Source of the DNA: Microbulbifer sp. A4B17 | GTDB taxonomy: Bacteria; Pseudomonadota; Gammaproteobacteria; Pseudomonadales; Cellvibrionaceae | Length of the DNA: 64,000 bases | Assembly: GCF_003076275.1 (NCBI RefSeq) | Contig: NZ_CP029064.1 | Coordinates: 623,501-687,500 of the forward strand | Direction: 5' to 3' | Shown here: in pieces, positions 27,765-39,400 of the stretch | How the letters are laid out: each line of letters opens with the position of its first letter | How positions within the stretch are numbered: position 1 is the stretch's first letter | Program-made: the position numbers and the translations under genes | The notes under the pieces: model-generated | What the model was told of the DNA's origin: nothing | The model's input: only the letters and a program-made list of their open reading frames with translations | Database searches by the model: none

Positions 27765-28745
27765 TTGGCCCAGGAGCGCGAACTAATTCGCGGGTTGCAC
27801 AACCTGCGCCCCCGCCACCGGGGAAGCGTGGCGACAATCGGCTCGTTCGATGGTGTACACCTCGGTCACCAGGCGATTATTGCGCAGCTCAAGCAGCGCG
27901 CGCAGGAACATGATCTGCCCTCGGTGGCGATTATCTTTGAGCCCCAGCCACATGAGTTCTTCTCTGGGGAAAGGGCGCCCGCGCGTCTGATGCGCTTTAA
28001 AGAGAAGGTATTGGCGCTATTTGATGCTGGTGCCGACCGGGTGCTGTGCCTGCAGTTTAACGAGAAACTGCGCAACCTGAGTGCCGATGCCTTTGTGCGC
28101 CGTATTCTGGTGGACGGCCTTGGAATCCGCCATTTGGTGGTGGGAGACGATTTCCGCTTCGGCTGTGATCGCAGTGGCGATTATCAATTCCTTCAGGGCG
28201 CCGGGGCCGAAAATGGATTCACGGTGGAAGACACGGCTACGCTTGAGATTCGCGGAGCCCGGGTGAGCAGCACCCGCATTCGCGAAGCCTTGCAGCGGGG
28301 CGAGTTTGAGTTGGCCGAGGCCTTACTCGGACGCCCTTACAGTATTACCGGACGGGTTGCCCCCGGCCGCGCCTTGGGCCGGCAACTGGGTGCTCCCACA
28401 GCCAACGTGCGTTTGCACCGCTACCGCTCTCCGCTGGTTGGCGTTTACACCGTTCGCACCAAGGCCGCGAATGGAAGTGAACTCGCAGCTGGGCGGCCGG
28501 AAATTGACGGTGTTGCCAATGTGGGGTTTCGCCCAACAGTTGAGGGAGAGGGCGCCCGGCCACTACTGGAAGTCAACTTGTTTGATTTTGATGGCAACCT
28601 CTACGGGAAAGAACTAGCAGTAGAGTTTTGCCACAAACTTCGCAATGAAGAGAAGTTTGCCTCCCTGGAAATCCTCAAAGCCCGCATCGCTCAGGATATT
28701 GACGATGCTAAAGACTGGTTTGTGCAAAACCCTAAGGGGCACTAA
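27765..28745 (+). CDS. ribF: Bifunctional riboflavin kinase / FAD synthetase
   Basis: 326 residues from TTG 27765; GAGGATGGGA upstream supports it, though start choice is uncertain by a few codons. The N-terminal FAD synthetase domain has TIGSFDGVHLGHQAII (HxGH nucleotide motif) and VSSTRIREAL. The C-terminal riboflavin kinase domain (about 185-320) has GRVAPGRALGRQLGAPTANV and the NVGFRPTVEG segment. It converts riboflavin to FMN and then FAD. It lies 99 bases after murJ. Confidence 0.96.
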   Translation: MAQERELIRGLHNLRPRHRGSVATIGSFDGVHLGHQAIIAQLKQRAQEHDLPSVAIIFEPQPHEFFSGERAPARLMRFKEKVLALFDAGADRVLCLQFNEKLRNLSADAFVRRILVDGLGIRHLVVGDDFRFGCDRSGDYQFLQGAGAENGFTVEDTATLEIRGARVSSTRIREALQRGEFELAEALLGRPYSITGRVAPGRALGRQLGAPTANVRLHRYRSPLVGVYTVRTKAANGSELAAGRPEIDGVANVGFRPTVEGEGARPLLEVNLFDFDGNLYGKELAVEFCHKLRNEEKFASLEILKARIAQDIDDAKDWFVQNPKGH

Positions 28746-28796
28746 CCGGTGTATAGACGATGAATTATTCTCTACTAGAGCTGAAGTAGACATCCA

Positions 28797-31601
28797 ATGA
28801 CTGATTATAAAGTGACCTTAAACCTGCCTGAGACCGACTTTCCTATGCGCGGCAATCTGCCCCAGCGCGAGCCGGCTATTTTAAAGAAGTGGCAGGAAAC
28901 CAAGCTCTACGAAAAAATCCGCGAAGCGCGGGCGGGGCGCGAGCAGTTTATCCTGCACGACGGTCCTCCCTACGCCAACGGGGATATTCACATAGGTCAC
29001 TCGGTCAACAAGATTCTCAAAGATATTATTATCAAGTCGAAAACCCTGAGCGGTTTTGACGCCCCCTATGTGCCGGGCTGGGATTGCCACGGCCTGCCGA
29101 TTGAGCACCGCGTCGAGAAAAAGATTGGCAAGGCTGGCGCAAAGGTGGATCACAAAACTTTCCGCCAGAAGTGTCGCGAGTACGCAGCCAAGCAGGTGGA
29201 CGGACAGAAGAAAGACTTTATTCGCCTGGGGGTGTTCGGTGAGTGGGACAACCCCTACCGCACCATGGATTTCCAATTTGAAGGCGATATCATCCGAGCG
29301 CTTGGACGAGTGGTCAAAAATGGCCATTTGGCACGGGGTTTCAAGCCCGTGTACTGGAGCGTTGTGGGAGGATCAGCCCTGGCGGAAGCGGAAGTGGAGT
29401 ATCAGGATAAAACCTCCTACTCCATTTACGTTTGCTATCCGGCGACGGAAGAGACATCCCTGGCTATCGCCGATGCGGCAGGTGGACACGCGGGTGAAGG
29501 CCCCCTATCTGTTGTTATCTGGACTACAACCCCCTGGACGCTTCCTTCCAGCCAAGCGGTTTCTGTCAATGCTGAGCTGGAATATGTTGTGGTGCAAACG
29601 GCTGAGCGCCGATTGCTCGTTGCCGAAGCACTCAAAGATGCCGTATTGGAGAAGGCGGGGCTCGAAGGTGAAGTGGTAGGCCGTATTCGCGGTGCCGCCT
29701 TGGAGCACCTGAAGCTAAACCATCCTTTCTACGAGAAGCAATTGCCGATGATCCTCGGCGACCATGTCACCACTGATGCAGGTACAGGCTGTGTACACAC
29801 TGCGCCGGACCATGGTCCCGATGACTTCCAGGTGGGCAAGCGCTACGGCATCGATACCCTGAACTATATCGATGACAATGGCGTATACCGCGATATGGTA
29901 CCGCTGTTCGCCGGTGAGCACGTCTACAAGGTGGACGACAAAATTGTGGCCTTGTTACAGGAGCGCGGAGTACTTCTGCACCAGGGTAAGATGGAGCACA
30001 GCTACCCCCACTGCTGGCGCACCAAGACGCCGCTTATTTACCGTGCGACTCCGCAGTGGTTTGTGAGCATGCAGCAGAATGACCTTCTGGAGAATGCACA
30101 GAAGGCTGCGGATGAAGTTCAGTGGATCCCCGGTTGGGGCAAGGCTCGTATCGATGCCATGCTCGATGGTAGTCCGGATTGGTGTATTTCCCGCCAGCGC
30201 ACCTGGGGCGTGCCCATCGCTTTGTTTGTTCACAAAGAGACCCATGAAATCCATCCGGACACCCCCGCTTTGATGGACAAAGTGGCTGAAAAGGTCGATG
30301 CCAAGGGTATGGATGTCTGGTTTGACCTGGACCCGCAGGAGCTCCTGGGAGATGAAGCAGACCAATATCAAAAGGTAACCGACACCCTGGATGTCTGGTT
30401 CGATTCAGGTGTGACTCACTACGCCGTACTGGAGCGCCGCAACGGCCTGCGTTTCCCGGCAGATCTGTACCTTGAGGGCTCTGATCAGCACCGAGGCTGG
30501 TTCCAGTCTTCACTGAAGACCTCTATCGCCATCAACGATTGTGCCCCTTATAAGCAAGTGTTGACTCACGGTTTCACAGTAGATGCACAGGGACGGAAAA
30601 TGTCCAAGTCCATCGGCAATACCGTTGCGCCACTGGATGTGATAAATAAGTTGGGTGCAGATGTACTGCGCCTCTGGGTCTCCGCCACTGACTTCAGTGG
30701 TGAAATGGCGGTTTCCGATGAGATCCTGAAGCGCACAGCGGACTCTTACCGTCGCCTGCGCAATACGGCTCGTTTCTTCCTGTCCAACCTGGCTGGGTTT
30801 GACCCGGAAAAAGATTTGTTGCCGGAGAGTGAACTTCTGGCGCTGGATCGCTGGGCGCTGGATAAGGCTGCGCGTCTACAGGATGAAATTATCGCGGCTT
30901 ACGATAACTACCAGTTCCACCAGATCTATCAGAAGTTACATAACTTCTGTGTCGTGGAAATGGGTGGTTTCTACCTGGATATCATCAAGGATCGCCAGTA
31001 CACCACCAAAGAGGACAGTACTGCACGCCGCTCTGCGCAAACTGCCCTCTATCATATTGTTCAGGCATTTGTTCGCTGGATTGCGCCTATCCTGAGCTTT
31101 ACCGCAGAAGAACTGTGGCAGTTTATTCCCGGTGCCAAAGCGGACAGCATCTTTATTGAAGAATGGTATTCGCTGCCGAAGCTGCCCGCAGACTCGGTTA
31201 AAGGTGCGGACTATTGGGCTGCCATCGCCGAAGTAAAAACTGCAGTAAACAAGGTGCTTGAAGAGCAGCGTGGAGCCGGTGCTATTGGCGGCTCCCTGCA
31301 AGCGGCGGTGACTCTGTTCGCCGAAGATGACCTGCGCGAAAAGCTCCTGGAGCTCGAAGACGAGCTGCGCTTTGTATTGATTTGTTCCTCCACTTCTGTT
31401 CAGCCGCTCAGCGATGCTGCTGGTGCAGAATCCACAGAACTGGAAGGGTTGAAAGTCAGCGTAAGCAAAGTGGATTACCCCAAATGTGCGCGCTGCTGGC
31501 ATTACCGTGCTGATGTAGGTGCAAATGTGGACTACCCGGATATTTGTGAGCGTTGTGTAGAGAATGTCGCAGGTGAAGGAGAGGTAAGGCACTATGCCTA
31601 A
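28797..31601 (+). CDS. ileS: Isoleucyl-tRNA synthetase
   Basis: 934 residues, the normal class I bacterial length. Signature blocks: [16 protein letters not shown] (HIGH), the editing domain with [12 protein letters not shown], the KMSKS loop in [10 protein letters not shown], and a C-terminal zinc knuckle [16 protein letters not shown]. It charges tRNA-Ile with isoleucine and hydrolyses mischarged valine. The last eight bases overlap lspA, so the two are translationally coupled, as is common in Gammaproteobacteria. Confidence 0.98.
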   Translation: MTDYKVTLNLPETDFPMRGNLPQREPAILKKWQETKLYEKIREARAGREQFILHDGPPYANGDIHIGHSVNKILKDIIIKSKTLSGFDAPYVPGWDCHGLPIEHRVEKKIGKAGAKVDHKTFRQKCREYAAKQVDGQKKDFIRLGVFGEWDNPYRTMDFQFEGDIIRALGRVVKNGHLARGFKPVYWSVVGGSALAEAEVEYQDKTSYSIYVCYPATEETSLAIADAAGGHAGEGPLSVVIWTTTPWTLPSSQAVSVNAELEYVVVQTAERRLLVAEALKDAVLEKAGLEGEVVGRIRGAALEHLKLNHPFYEKQLPMILGDHVTTDAGTGCVHTAPDHGPDDFQVGKRYGIDTLNYIDDNGVYRDMVPLFAGEHVYKVDDKIVALLQERGVLLHQGKMEHSYPHCWRTKTPLIYRATPQWFVSMQQNDLLENAQKAADEVQWIPGWGKARIDAMLDGSPDWCISRQRTWGVPIALFVHKETHEIHPDTPALMDKVAEKVDAKGMDVWFDLDPQELLGDEADQYQKVTDTLDVWFDSGVTHYAVLERRNGLRFPADLYLEGSDQHRGWFQSSLKTSIAINDCAPYKQVLTHGFTVDAQGRKMSKSIGNTVAPLDVINKLGADVLRLWVSATDFSGEMAVSDEILKRTADSYRRLRNTARFFLSNLAGFDPEKDLLPESELLALDRWALDKAARLQDEIIAAYDNYQFHQIYQKLHNFCVVEMGGFYLDIIKDRQYTTKEDSTARRSAQTALYHIVQAFVRWIAPILSFTAEELWQFIPGAKADSIFIEEWYSLPKLPADSVKGADYWAAIAEVKTAVNKVLEEQRGAGAIGGSLQAAVTLFAEDDLREKLLELEDELRFVLICSSTSVQPLSDAAGAESTELEGLKVSVSKVDYPKCARCWHYRADVGANVDYPDICERCVENVAGEGEVRHYA

Positions 31602-32121
31602 TTCCAACCCTTTATGGGGACACCCCTGGCGCTGGTATTGGCTGGCGCTGGTAGTGGTTGCCCTCGATGTCGCCAGCAAAGTCTGGGCTGTGGATATGTT
31701 TATGCACGGCCCGTCGATGCAAATTATTCCCGGCTTGCTGCAATTTACTTATGCGGAAAACTACGGTGCTGCCTTTAGCTTCCTATCTGATGCTGGGGGG
31801 TGGCAGCGGTGGTTTTTCGGAATTATTGCCTTTGTATTTAGCGTTGTTGTCAGTGTTTGGCTATGGCGTTTGCCGGCAACAAAGCGCTGGGAGCCCTGTG
31901 CCCTGGCGCTGATTCTGGGGGGAGCCTTGGGCAACTTGTGGGATCGCGTGCTGCTGGGCTATGTAAGAGATTTTATTTCGGTTTATTACGGCAACTGGCA
32001 CTTCCCGGTATTCAATGTTGCGGATATGGGAATTAGTATCGGCGCAGCAATGTTGGTTATTGAGCTACTTTTTTTTGCAGAAAAAGATAGTGGCAAAGCA
32101 AAAAATAACGTGGAAGTTTAA
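31594..32121 (+). CDS. lspA: Lipoprotein signal peptidase (signal peptidase II)
   Basis: 175 residues with four membrane helices. Catalytic aspartates lie in [20 protein letters not shown] and [17 protein letters not shown], and [16 protein letters not shown] is the conserved N-terminal loop. It cleaves the signal peptide of diacylglyceryl-prolipoproteins, among them BamD encoded in this window. It overlaps the ileS stop and is followed six bases later by fkpB. Confidence 0.97.
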   Translation: MPNSNPLWGHPWRWYWLALVVVALDVASKVWAVDMFMHGPSMQIIPGLLQFTYAENYGAAFSFLSDAGGWQRWFFGIIAFVFSVVVSVWLWRLPATKRWEPCALALILGGALGNLWDRVLLGYVRDFISVYYGNWHFPVFNVADMGISIGAAMLVIELLFFAEKDSGKAKNNVEV

Positions 32122-32127
32122 CGAACT

Positions 32128-32568
32128 ATGAGTAATGCCGTTATCGGTGAGCACTGCCGGGTGACACTGCATTTTAGCCTTAAATTGGACGATGGTACTG
32201 AAGTGGATTCAACCTTCAAAGGTGATCCCGCTTGCTTCAGTGTTGGTGATGGCAGTTTACTGCCGGGTTTTGAAAAGGCGCTTTTTGGTTTGAAGGCGGG
32301 TGATGAAGCCGAAATCGAGATACCGCCAGAGATAGGATTTGGCCAGCGTAACCCGGAAAACCTGCAAAAGGTAAGGCGGGATACTTTTTCTCCCGATATG
32401 GAGCTGGAACGCGGGTTGGTAGTCTCTTTTGATAATGGCAGTGGCGAGCTTCCTGGAGTAATCAGTGAGATTGGTGAGGATGATGTTACTGTCGATTTTA
32501 ACCATCCGTTGGCCGGTCAAACCTTAAATTTCCATGTAAAAATTATTGCGGTGGACTCGATCCAATAG
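32128..32568 (+). CDS. fkpB: FKBP-type peptidyl-prolyl isomerase, SlpA/FkpB type
   Basis: 146 residues, cytoplasmic. The FKBP core LHFSLKLDDGTEVDSTF at the start, LLPGFEKALFGLKAGDEAEIEIPPEIGFGQRN and the inserted-flap segment resemble SlpA/FkpB. It catalyses cis-trans isomerisation of prolyl bonds. Its place between lspA and ispH is the standard one and supports the name. Confidence 0.94.
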   Translation: MSNAVIGEHCRVTLHFSLKLDDGTEVDSTFKGDPACFSVGDGSLLPGFEKALFGLKAGDEAEIEIPPEIGFGQRNPENLQKVRRDTFSPDMELERGLVVSFDNGSGELPGVISEIGEDDVTVDFNHPLAGQTLNFHVKIIAVDSIQ

Positions 32569-32611
32569 GGTCGGGTTCCCCCTTTGCAGCAAGTAGAGTA
32601 CTGAAGTAGAC

Positions 32612-33544
32612 ATGCAAATCCGAATGGCTAACCCCCGGGGCTTTTGTGCCGGTGTTGACCGGGCAATTGATATTGTAAATCGCGCCCTGGATGTATTTGG
32701 TGCTCCAATCTATGTCCGCCATGAAGTGGTACACAATAAGTTTGTGGTGGAGAGCCTGAAAGAGCGCGGCGCAGTTTTTGTCGATGAACTCGATGAAGTG
32801 CCCGATGAGGTTATCGTTATCTTCAGTGCACACGGTGTTTCAAAAGCTGTGCAGCGCAAAGCTGAAGAGCGAGGCCTGCGAGTATTTGATGCTACTTGCC
32901 CGCTGGTTACCAAGGTGCATATTGAAGTGAGCAAGTTCAGCACAGACGGTGCCGAGTGCATACTTATCGGCCACGCCGGGCATCCGGAAGTGGAGGGCAC
33001 AATGGGACAGTATGATAACTCTGCTGGTGGTGCCATTTACCTGGTCGAAGACGAAGAGGATGTTGCCAACTTAACTGTTAAAGACGAGAGCAATCTCGCC
33101 TATGTTACCCAGACAACTCTATCCATGGATGATACCGCTCGAGTAATTGACGCTCTGAGAGTACGTTTCCCTGAAATCCGTGGGCCTCGTAAAGATGATA
33201 TTTGTTACGCAACTCAGAACCGCCAGGATGCCGTGAAACAGCTAGCTTTGGAAAGCGATCTGGTTCTTGTTGTCGGTAGTCCAAATAGTTCTAACTCCAA
33301 TCGTTTGCGAGAACTTGCAGAGCGCTGTGGCGCTGATGCCAAGTTGATTGATGGTGCGGATGATATTGATGCTGATTGGCTAAAAGGTAAGTCGGCGATT
33401 GGAATTACTGCTGGAGCTTCGGCGCCTGAAGTTCTTGTGCAAGGAGTGATTCACCGGCTGCAACAACTAGGTGCAAGCCTTCCTGAAGAAATGGATGGAA
33501 GGGCTGAGAATATACGTTTCTCCCTACCTAAAGAGCTGCGCTAA
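32612..33544 (+). CDS. ispH: 4-hydroxy-3-methylbut-2-enyl diphosphate reductase
   Basis: 310 residues, standard. The three cluster cysteines are in [24 protein letters not shown] and [11 protein letters not shown], with [13 protein letters not shown] near the substrate site. IspH is the [4Fe-4S] enzyme at the end of the MEP pathway, giving IPP and DMAPP; these feed IspB upstream in this window. It closes the murJ-to-ispH gene run. Confidence 0.97.
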   Translation: MQIRMANPRGFCAGVDRAIDIVNRALDVFGAPIYVRHEVVHNKFVVESLKERGAVFVDELDEVPDEVIVIFSAHGVSKAVQRKAEERGLRVFDATCPLVTKVHIEVSKFSTDGAECILIGHAGHPEVEGTMGQYDNSAGGAIYLVEDEEDVANLTVKDESNLAYVTQTTLSMDDTARVIDALRVRFPEIRGPRKDDICYATQNRQDAVKQLALESDLVLVVGSPNSSNSNRLRELAERCGADAKLIDGADDIDADWLKGKSAIGITAGASAPEVLVQGVIHRLQQLGASLPEEMDGRAENIRFSLPKELR

Positions 33545-33856
33545 TCAGCAGCTCTACCCCCTTCCGGCTCTGACTAGCCCACTTATCGCTCCCCTCAATC
33601 CGTTTGTCGGCAAGCGGCAAAACTATCGATCCCATCGCTTACCTGCTCCCTGTAAACTGGTATATATACGCAGATAGAACGAATCCGAGAACTGAGTTTT
33701 CACTTTGCTTTCACATTGTTTGTGAACGATGAAACAGGTCTTTTTTTGTGTGAATTTTATACTGTCTGATTGCATACTTCAGAGAGCAATAGGTTTACTC
33801 TTTTTATGATGTAGAAATATCGCTCAGTATTTTTGGATTCTTTAAGGCATGGATTA
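33545..33856. other. Intergenic region upstream of the minor pilin operon
   Basis: 312 bases without a credible gene. It marks a clear shift to AT-rich DNA. TATACT at 33758-33763 may be a -10 element but lacks a matching -35. No sigma54 (GG-N10-GC) element was found. Confidence 0.5.
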
Positions 33857-34372
33857 ATGAAAAATTTTAAATGTATCAAAGGGGTAACCCTTATAGAGTT
33901 AATGGCCACTGTTACTGTTTTAGGGATAGTTGTGGCTATCGGACTTCCTTCCTTTAATGCGTTAATTGAGCACAATCGCCTGGTAGCTATGACTAATGAC
34001 TTGAATGGAACTCTTCAATACGCACGATCAGAAGCTGTGCGCCGAGGGGGCGGTGTAGAGATCACGTCTATCAATGATGATATAGAAAATGGCGTAATTA
34101 TCTGGGTGGATGATGATGGAAATGATGCTTACACGGATGGTGAAGAATTAAGAATATTAAGAGTCGAACATGAGGATATTAGTATAGTTGCTGATGTTGC
34201 AGGAGCTGCTGTGACAGACTTGGAATTTAGCTTTAATGCTCATGGCGAAATCAGTCTCGGAACCACTTTGACATTAGACTTATGTGATAACCGAGCAGGT
34301 GATTATGGCCGTCAGCTGCAACTTCTTGTCTCTGGGGCTTTACGATTGAATACAGGTATAAACTGCCCATAG
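33857..34372 (+). CDS. fimU: Type IV minor pilin FimU (GspH/FimT family)
   Basis: 171 residues from ATG 33857; the prepilin start KNFKCIKG|VTLIELMATVTVLGIVV has a short leader ending in Gly, a Glu at +5 and the hydrophobic alpha-1 helix. Earlier in-frame codons would spoil the leader. Family features continue with NDLNGTLQYARSEAVRRG and an acidic loop WVDDDGNDAYTDGEEL. FimU belongs to the initiation complex at the pilus tip with PilV, PilW, PilX, PilE and PilY1. It is first in a six-gene run on the plus strand. FimU rather than FimT is chosen from position, as in Pseudomonas. Confidence 0.88.
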   Translation: MKNFKCIKGVTLIELMATVTVLGIVVAIGLPSFNALIEHNRLVAMTNDLNGTLQYARSEAVRRGGGVEITSINDDIENGVIIWVDDDGNDAYTDGEELRILRVEHEDISIVADVAGAAVTDLEFSFNAHGEISLGTTLTLDLCDNRAGDYGRQLQLLVSGALRLNTGINCP

Positions 34373-34401
34373 TAGGGGTATGTTAGAGGAGAAAAAGTTA
34401 A

Positions 34402-34881
34402 ATGCTCAAGCAAAAAGGGGCAACCTTAATCGAAGTGCTTGTATCGGTATTGGTTCTGGCAGTCGGGCTATTAGGGCTGGCTGCAACGCAGGTGATGAGT
34501 TTGAAAAATGGTAATGGGGCTCATCATCGGTACATGGCTGCGCTAGCGGCACAGGAAATTATCGAACGTATGAGAGCGAATCCCACTGGGACTATCGATG
34601 GAGAATATGATGGTACTGTTGGTGGTTCAGGTGATGGTGGTAGCAGCTCGACCCCAGACTGTAGCAGTGCTTGTTCAGTAAGTGAATTAGCTGAGTTGGA
34701 TTTGTATGAATGGGAACTGATCCTGTCTTCAAATTTACCTGCAGCCACAGGAACGATTGCTCATAACTCAGGTGAAGTGACAGTAACCATTTCTTGGAGT
34801 GAGCAGCATACAGGAGAAAATTACGGGGAATTAGATGGTGGTTTGGATGATGCCACATTTGAGATGATAGTGGAGCTTTAA
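34402..34881 (+). CDS. pilV: Type IV minor pilin PilV
   Basis: 159 residues. MLKQKG|ATLIEVLVSVLVLAVGLLGLAATQ is a class III signal followed by the alpha-1 helix; AALAAQEIIERMRANP is typical of PilV. Two cysteines (PDCSSACS) may form a disulfide in a Gly/Ser-rich region. TTAGAGGAG lies 12 bases upstream of the ATG. PilV is thought to connect the tip adhesin PilY1 to the pilin core complex. Confidence 0.92.
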   Translation: MLKQKGATLIEVLVSVLVLAVGLLGLAATQVMSLKNGNGAHHRYMAALAAQEIIERMRANPTGTIDGEYDGTVGGSGDGGSSSTPDCSSACSVSELAELDLYEWELILSSNLPAATGTIAHNSGEVTVTISWSEQHTGENYGELDGGLDDATFEMIVEL

Positions 34882-34883
34882 TA

Positions 34884-35894
34884 ATGCAAGCTTTTAGTAA
34901 TCAAAGAGGGCTATCATTAATTGAGTTAATGATAGGAATTTTATTAGGCTCTCTACTTTTACTTGGTGTTTTACAGATATTTCAAAGTAATAACGATACT
35001 TATCGTATGCAGGATGGATTCTCACGAGTGCAGGAGAGCGGTCGATTCGCAATAGATCTTTTGAGCAAGGAAATACGTCTTGCTGACTATTGGGGTTGTA
35101 CACCAGATCAAGACAGTATTGAGAATAGGCTGGATACTACTGATGCTTTCTTAACCTCGATTGGTTCTGATGGAATTCAAGGGATTGATAATGCAAGTAG
35201 TCAAACAATTGGCTCAACGAATGTGCTGGATGGTAGTGATGTATTAATTCTTGGGGGAGTTGTCAATGCCTGCAGTGGCTCTGGACGTATGCTAGACCCA
35301 AGTGGTAGCGATTTGATTGTAAGCTCCAATTGTCCCGTAGAAGCCGGGGATATTGTCTTAGTTTCAACCTGTATTAACGGTGACATCTTTACCATAACGG
35401 ATATCGATGGGGATATTGGTGATGGCGACCGAACCTTAGAGCATGAAGACGGTGCTATCGACAGCGATTGGGTTCAAAACCTGAGTGATACTCTTCAGGA
35501 AACCTATGGAGCAGACTCAGCTATCTTTTTGCCATATCAAAAAACCTACTTTATTGCTGAAAATACAGCTGGGACCAATTCTTTATTTGTAAGTGATGAG
35601 AATAATTCCGTCGAAGAACTAGTGCCCGGTATAGAAGATATGCAGGTTTCATATGGTCGAGATACAACCGGTAGTGGAATAGTTGATACCTGGCAAAGTG
35701 CAAGTTCGGATGCTGATGAAATGTCAGAAGTTATTGCTGTTAAATTGGAGTTATTGGTAGCTAGTGATAGCGATGCAAGTGTAAATAGTCAAACTATTAG
35801 CCGACTTGATGGTAGTGAAACTGAATATACGGACGGACGAATTAGAAAGCTATACGTTGCAACGGTAAAAGTACGCAATCGAGGTGATATGTAA
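34884..35894 (+). CDS. pilW: Type IV minor pilin PilW
   Basis: 336 residues. The leader NQRG|LSLIELMIGILLGSLLLLGVLQIF and the following QEGDGFSRVQESGRFA-type segment (here QDGFSRVQESGRFAIDLL) are characteristic of PilW. The middle is rich in Asp and Gly (DIDGDIGDGDRTLEHEDG). It is a tip-complex minor pilin needed for pilus assembly. It starts two bases after pilV and its stop overlaps pilX by one base (TAATG). Confidence 0.92.
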   Translation: MQAFSNQRGLSLIELMIGILLGSLLLLGVLQIFQSNNDTYRMQDGFSRVQESGRFAIDLLSKEIRLADYWGCTPDQDSIENRLDTTDAFLTSIGSDGIQGIDNASSQTIGSTNVLDGSDVLILGGVVNACSGSGRMLDPSGSDLIVSSNCPVEAGDIVLVSTCINGDIFTITDIDGDIGDGDRTLEHEDGAIDSDWVQNLSDTLQETYGADSAIFLPYQKTYFIAENTAGTNSLFVSDENNSVEELVPGIEDMQVSYGRDTTGSGIVDTWQSASSDADEMSEVIAVKLELLVASDSDASVNSQTISRLDGSETEYTDGRIRKLYVATVKVRNRGDM

Positions 35895-36427
35895 TGAGGG
35901 TAATCAGGTCGCAAAATGGCGCTGTGTTAATGGTTAGCCTGATAATTTTATTAATACTAACTCTGATTGGTATTTCAGGAGCTAGGGGTGTTTTGATGAG
36001 TGAGCGTATGACCTTTGCTTCCCGTGATGCCAAAGTGGCTCTCGAGGTGGCAGAGTCTGTTGCGCGTCGAGGTGAAGATTATATTGAGACACTGACAAAC
36101 TTAGATGATTTTGGAACTACAGGTTGGCGGCGTACTGCAGGTGATGGTCCAGATGATTTATTTGATGGGAACACTTGGACCGATACCAACTCAGTAGAGC
36201 AAGAGGTATCTATGGAGGGGGTTGATGGTGAGGTCCTAACTGGTCGTATGTTTATCGAACTTGCAGGGCTTACTGAAGATGACACAAATGTTACGGATGT
36301 AGATCTGAGTGCAGGTTCTAATGCAAGCGACGGTGTAACTATTCAGGTGTTTAAAATTGTTTCTCGTGGCGTTGGGATAGGTGGTACAGAGAGAATCATT
36401 ATCACTCTCTATGGTAAAGAAATATAA
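35894..36427 (+). CDS. pilX: Type IV pilus assembly protein PilX
   Basis: 177 residues. N-terminal NGAVLMVSLIILLILTLIGISGARGV is the PilX-type hydrophobic helix preceded by a short basic leader; VLMSERMTFASRDAKVALEVAESV is the conserved block after it. As in relatives, the Glu at +5 of classical pilins is replaced (VLM..). It overlaps pilW by one base and precedes pilY1 by 12 bases, so the tip genes are very likely one transcript. Confidence 0.9.
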   Translation: MRVIRSQNGAVLMVSLIILLILTLIGISGARGVLMSERMTFASRDAKVALEVAESVARRGEDYIETLTNLDDFGTTGWRRTAGDGPDDLFDGNTWTDTNSVEQEVSMEGVDGEVLTGRMFIELAGLTEDDTNVTDVDLSAGSNASDGVTIQVFKIVSRGVGIGGTERIIITLYGKEI

Positions 36428-36439
36428 AAGAGTAAAAAA

Positions 36440-39400
36440 ATGAATTTTTCGCTATCAAGTAAAGTCCGATTTCCATTGAAACCTATAGCTGCCGTTGTGT
36501 TGTTTTTTTGCGCTAGCAATGAGGCTTTTTCTGCACCGGGTGAGTTGTCTGATGTTCCACTTTATTCCCGCGGTTCAGCAGAGCCCAACTTGATGTTTGT
36601 GTTGGACTCTTCTGGATCCATGAATGAAATGGTTTTGCCGGTAGATGGCTATGATACTTCAGATCCTGCGGGGTCTAGCTGTAGCTCTCCAATATCAATG
36701 ACGTACACATCAAACTCTTGTCGAGGCGGTGGTTCCTGTACACGTTATTATGATGACGTTGAATATCAAGTTGATACTTCCGATGGGAGTGTTGATATTA
36801 AATTAGTGGATAGAAATCGCGCAGAAAGTGAGTGGTTTACCTGGAATAGCAGCAGTAACTGTTTTGACGAAGACGAAAATTATTCTGCCTGGCTTTATGC
36901 TGCGAGCAGTAGCGGAGGGGGTAGCTATTATACTACAGGTTCTTCCTCAGGGTATTATAGAGAAACCGTTACTGGTCATTTCCTGAACTGGTTTTTCTCC
37001 AAAGAAAATAGTAGTGGAGGCTATGAGGCGGACGAATTTAAGGATGATGATGATAATGCAGCTCGTTCCAAAGTAGATATACGTCGAACCGATATTATGA
37101 TTGGCGCTGCCCAAGAGTTAGTAAATGGGTTGGATGATGTACGTATTGGGTTGATGCAATTTAACAGTACTTCAGGAGCTAGATTACTTTTCGGGTTGGA
37201 AAGTCTAACGGATAGTAATCGAACAGATATTCTCGATATTATTGAGGATATAGATGCAAATGGTTATACCCCTCTTGCAGAGAGTTTTGCAGGTGTTGGG
37301 CGTTATTTTATTAGTGGCTATGAGGGAAATAATCTCACCTATATAGATTCTACTGGAGCAGAAACACAGGATCCCGGAGAGGATATATTTGTTGGTGCAA
37401 CTTCTGGGAATAGTACAACCACGATACTTGATTGGAATAACATTAGTGCACCTGACAATACGATTGATGGCGGGGCTATCCAGTATTATTGCCAAAAGAG
37501 CTTTATGGTGGCTCTAACTGACGGTGAGCCCACAGAGGATAACAGCATCAGCGATGACTTAACCGGCTATGATTATGGTTGCTCCTCAAATAGTGGAGGC
37601 TGCACAAGTGATGAGATGGATGATGTCGTTAAGGCTCTTTACGATATTGATTTACGACCGGATTTGAAAAAGACTGATGGTGAAGAGGTTGTTAACAATA
37701 TTACCAGTTACATCATTGGCTTTGCTGAAGATGGTTTGTCAGATACTGATCTGATGAAAAATGCTGGGGAATTAGGTGGCGGTGGTGTGTATACTGCAAG
37801 TAATGCTACTGAACTTCAGCTCACCTTTAACACTATTATAAATAATGTTCAGTCTATTGTTGGTAGTTCAAGCTCTGTATCATTTAACACTTCTTCACTC
37901 GAAGCAAACTCAGCCATATTTTCTGCAAGTTTTGACAGCAGTGCATGGTCAGGTGATTTAGAGGTTTGGTCACTTGATGATGAAGGAAATATCTCCTCTA
38001 CTTCCTCGTGGCAGGCTAGCTCTGAGCTAGAGTCTATAAGCGCTGATAATAGAGTAATGCTTTCCTATCGTGGTGGTGCTGGTGTAGCTTTCACTGCGTC
38101 TGGGCTAGGCACTTCGGGAACAGATCATGCTGACGATTTAAATCTTGATATTCAATCCAACGCGGGGGTTGATGATGGCCGTGCCTCAGATCGTATTGAT
38201 TATCTAAGGGGGGATCAAACTGACGAGGGAACTGAGGCAGGTGACTTCCGAGTTCGAGAAAGCCGCCTTGGTGATATTGTAAGTTCAACCCCAGTATATG
38301 TGGGGGAGCCCAGTTCGTCTTGGTCCGAAGCTGAATTTAGTGAAGCTTCCAGCTATGATAGTTTCGTTAGTTCAAACAGTAGCCGTACGCCAGTTGTTTA
38401 TGTGGGGGCGAATGATGGTTTTTTACATGGCTTTAATGCGAATGTGAGTGGAGCTGACGCAGGTAAAGAATTAATTGCTTACTCCCCTGCAGCCTTATTA
38501 AGCACTACTGCAGATGAAGGTCTACATGCACTAAGCTCACAGTACTATACCCATAAATATTATGTTGATGGTACTCCTACCGCTTCCGATGCATATATTG
38601 ATGGAAGCTGGGAAACAGTCCTTGTGGGTGGTTTAGGTGGCGGCGGTAAAGGGTATTATGCACTGAACATTACTAACCCCTCAGATTTTACCGAGGCGAA
38701 TGCTGCCGATATTGTTATGTGGGAGTTTACGGATTCAGACAATAACAACCTAGGTTATACCTTTAGTCGACCTCAGATTGGTCGTATGTCAAATGGTGAA
38801 TGGGCTGCGATATTTGGAAATGGATATAATAGTTCAACGGGTGATGCTGGCCTGTTTATCGTATATCTGGATGGTGAAGATAGTAGTGGTAATTCCCATA
38901 TCTATATTTCAACAGAGACTGCCGACACCGATGACAAAAATGGGATGTCAACGCCAGCGATTGTCGACTCCGATTTGGACGGTACTATAGATCGTATTTA
39001 CGCTGGAGACTTAAAGGGAAATATGTGGGCTTTTGATGTCTCAAAGACAGGAAGTTGGGATGTTGCTTCGTCAACTACTTCCCCATCGCCACTTTTTTCA
39101 GTTTCAGGAGAGGCAATTACTGGTGCTCCTCTCGTTGCAAGAAATACAGATAACTCTTCCGGCGCTTCCCCTAATTTATTGGTTGCATTCGGTACTGGGC
39201 AATACTTAGTAGACTCAGATACTAGTGATACTAACCCAGGTGGATTTTACGTTGTATCTGATAATGACGTATTTAATTTAGACACAGATAACTTGGAAGA
39301 ACGCACTCTGACATCTGAGGTTCTTACCTTGGATGATGGAAGTACTACAATTCTGAGGACTGTGTCAGGATCAGAGTTTACCTGGAGTGATAAATCGGGT

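Noticed and set aside
33700..33856. Sigma54 promoter for the minor pilin operon
   Set aside because: TTGCAT near 33770 suggested a -12 element, but no GG is present ten bases before it.
35894..36000. Missing Glu+5 in PilX as a sign of a broken pilin
   Set aside because: PilX proteins regularly lack the classical Glu+5; the rest of the gene is intact.
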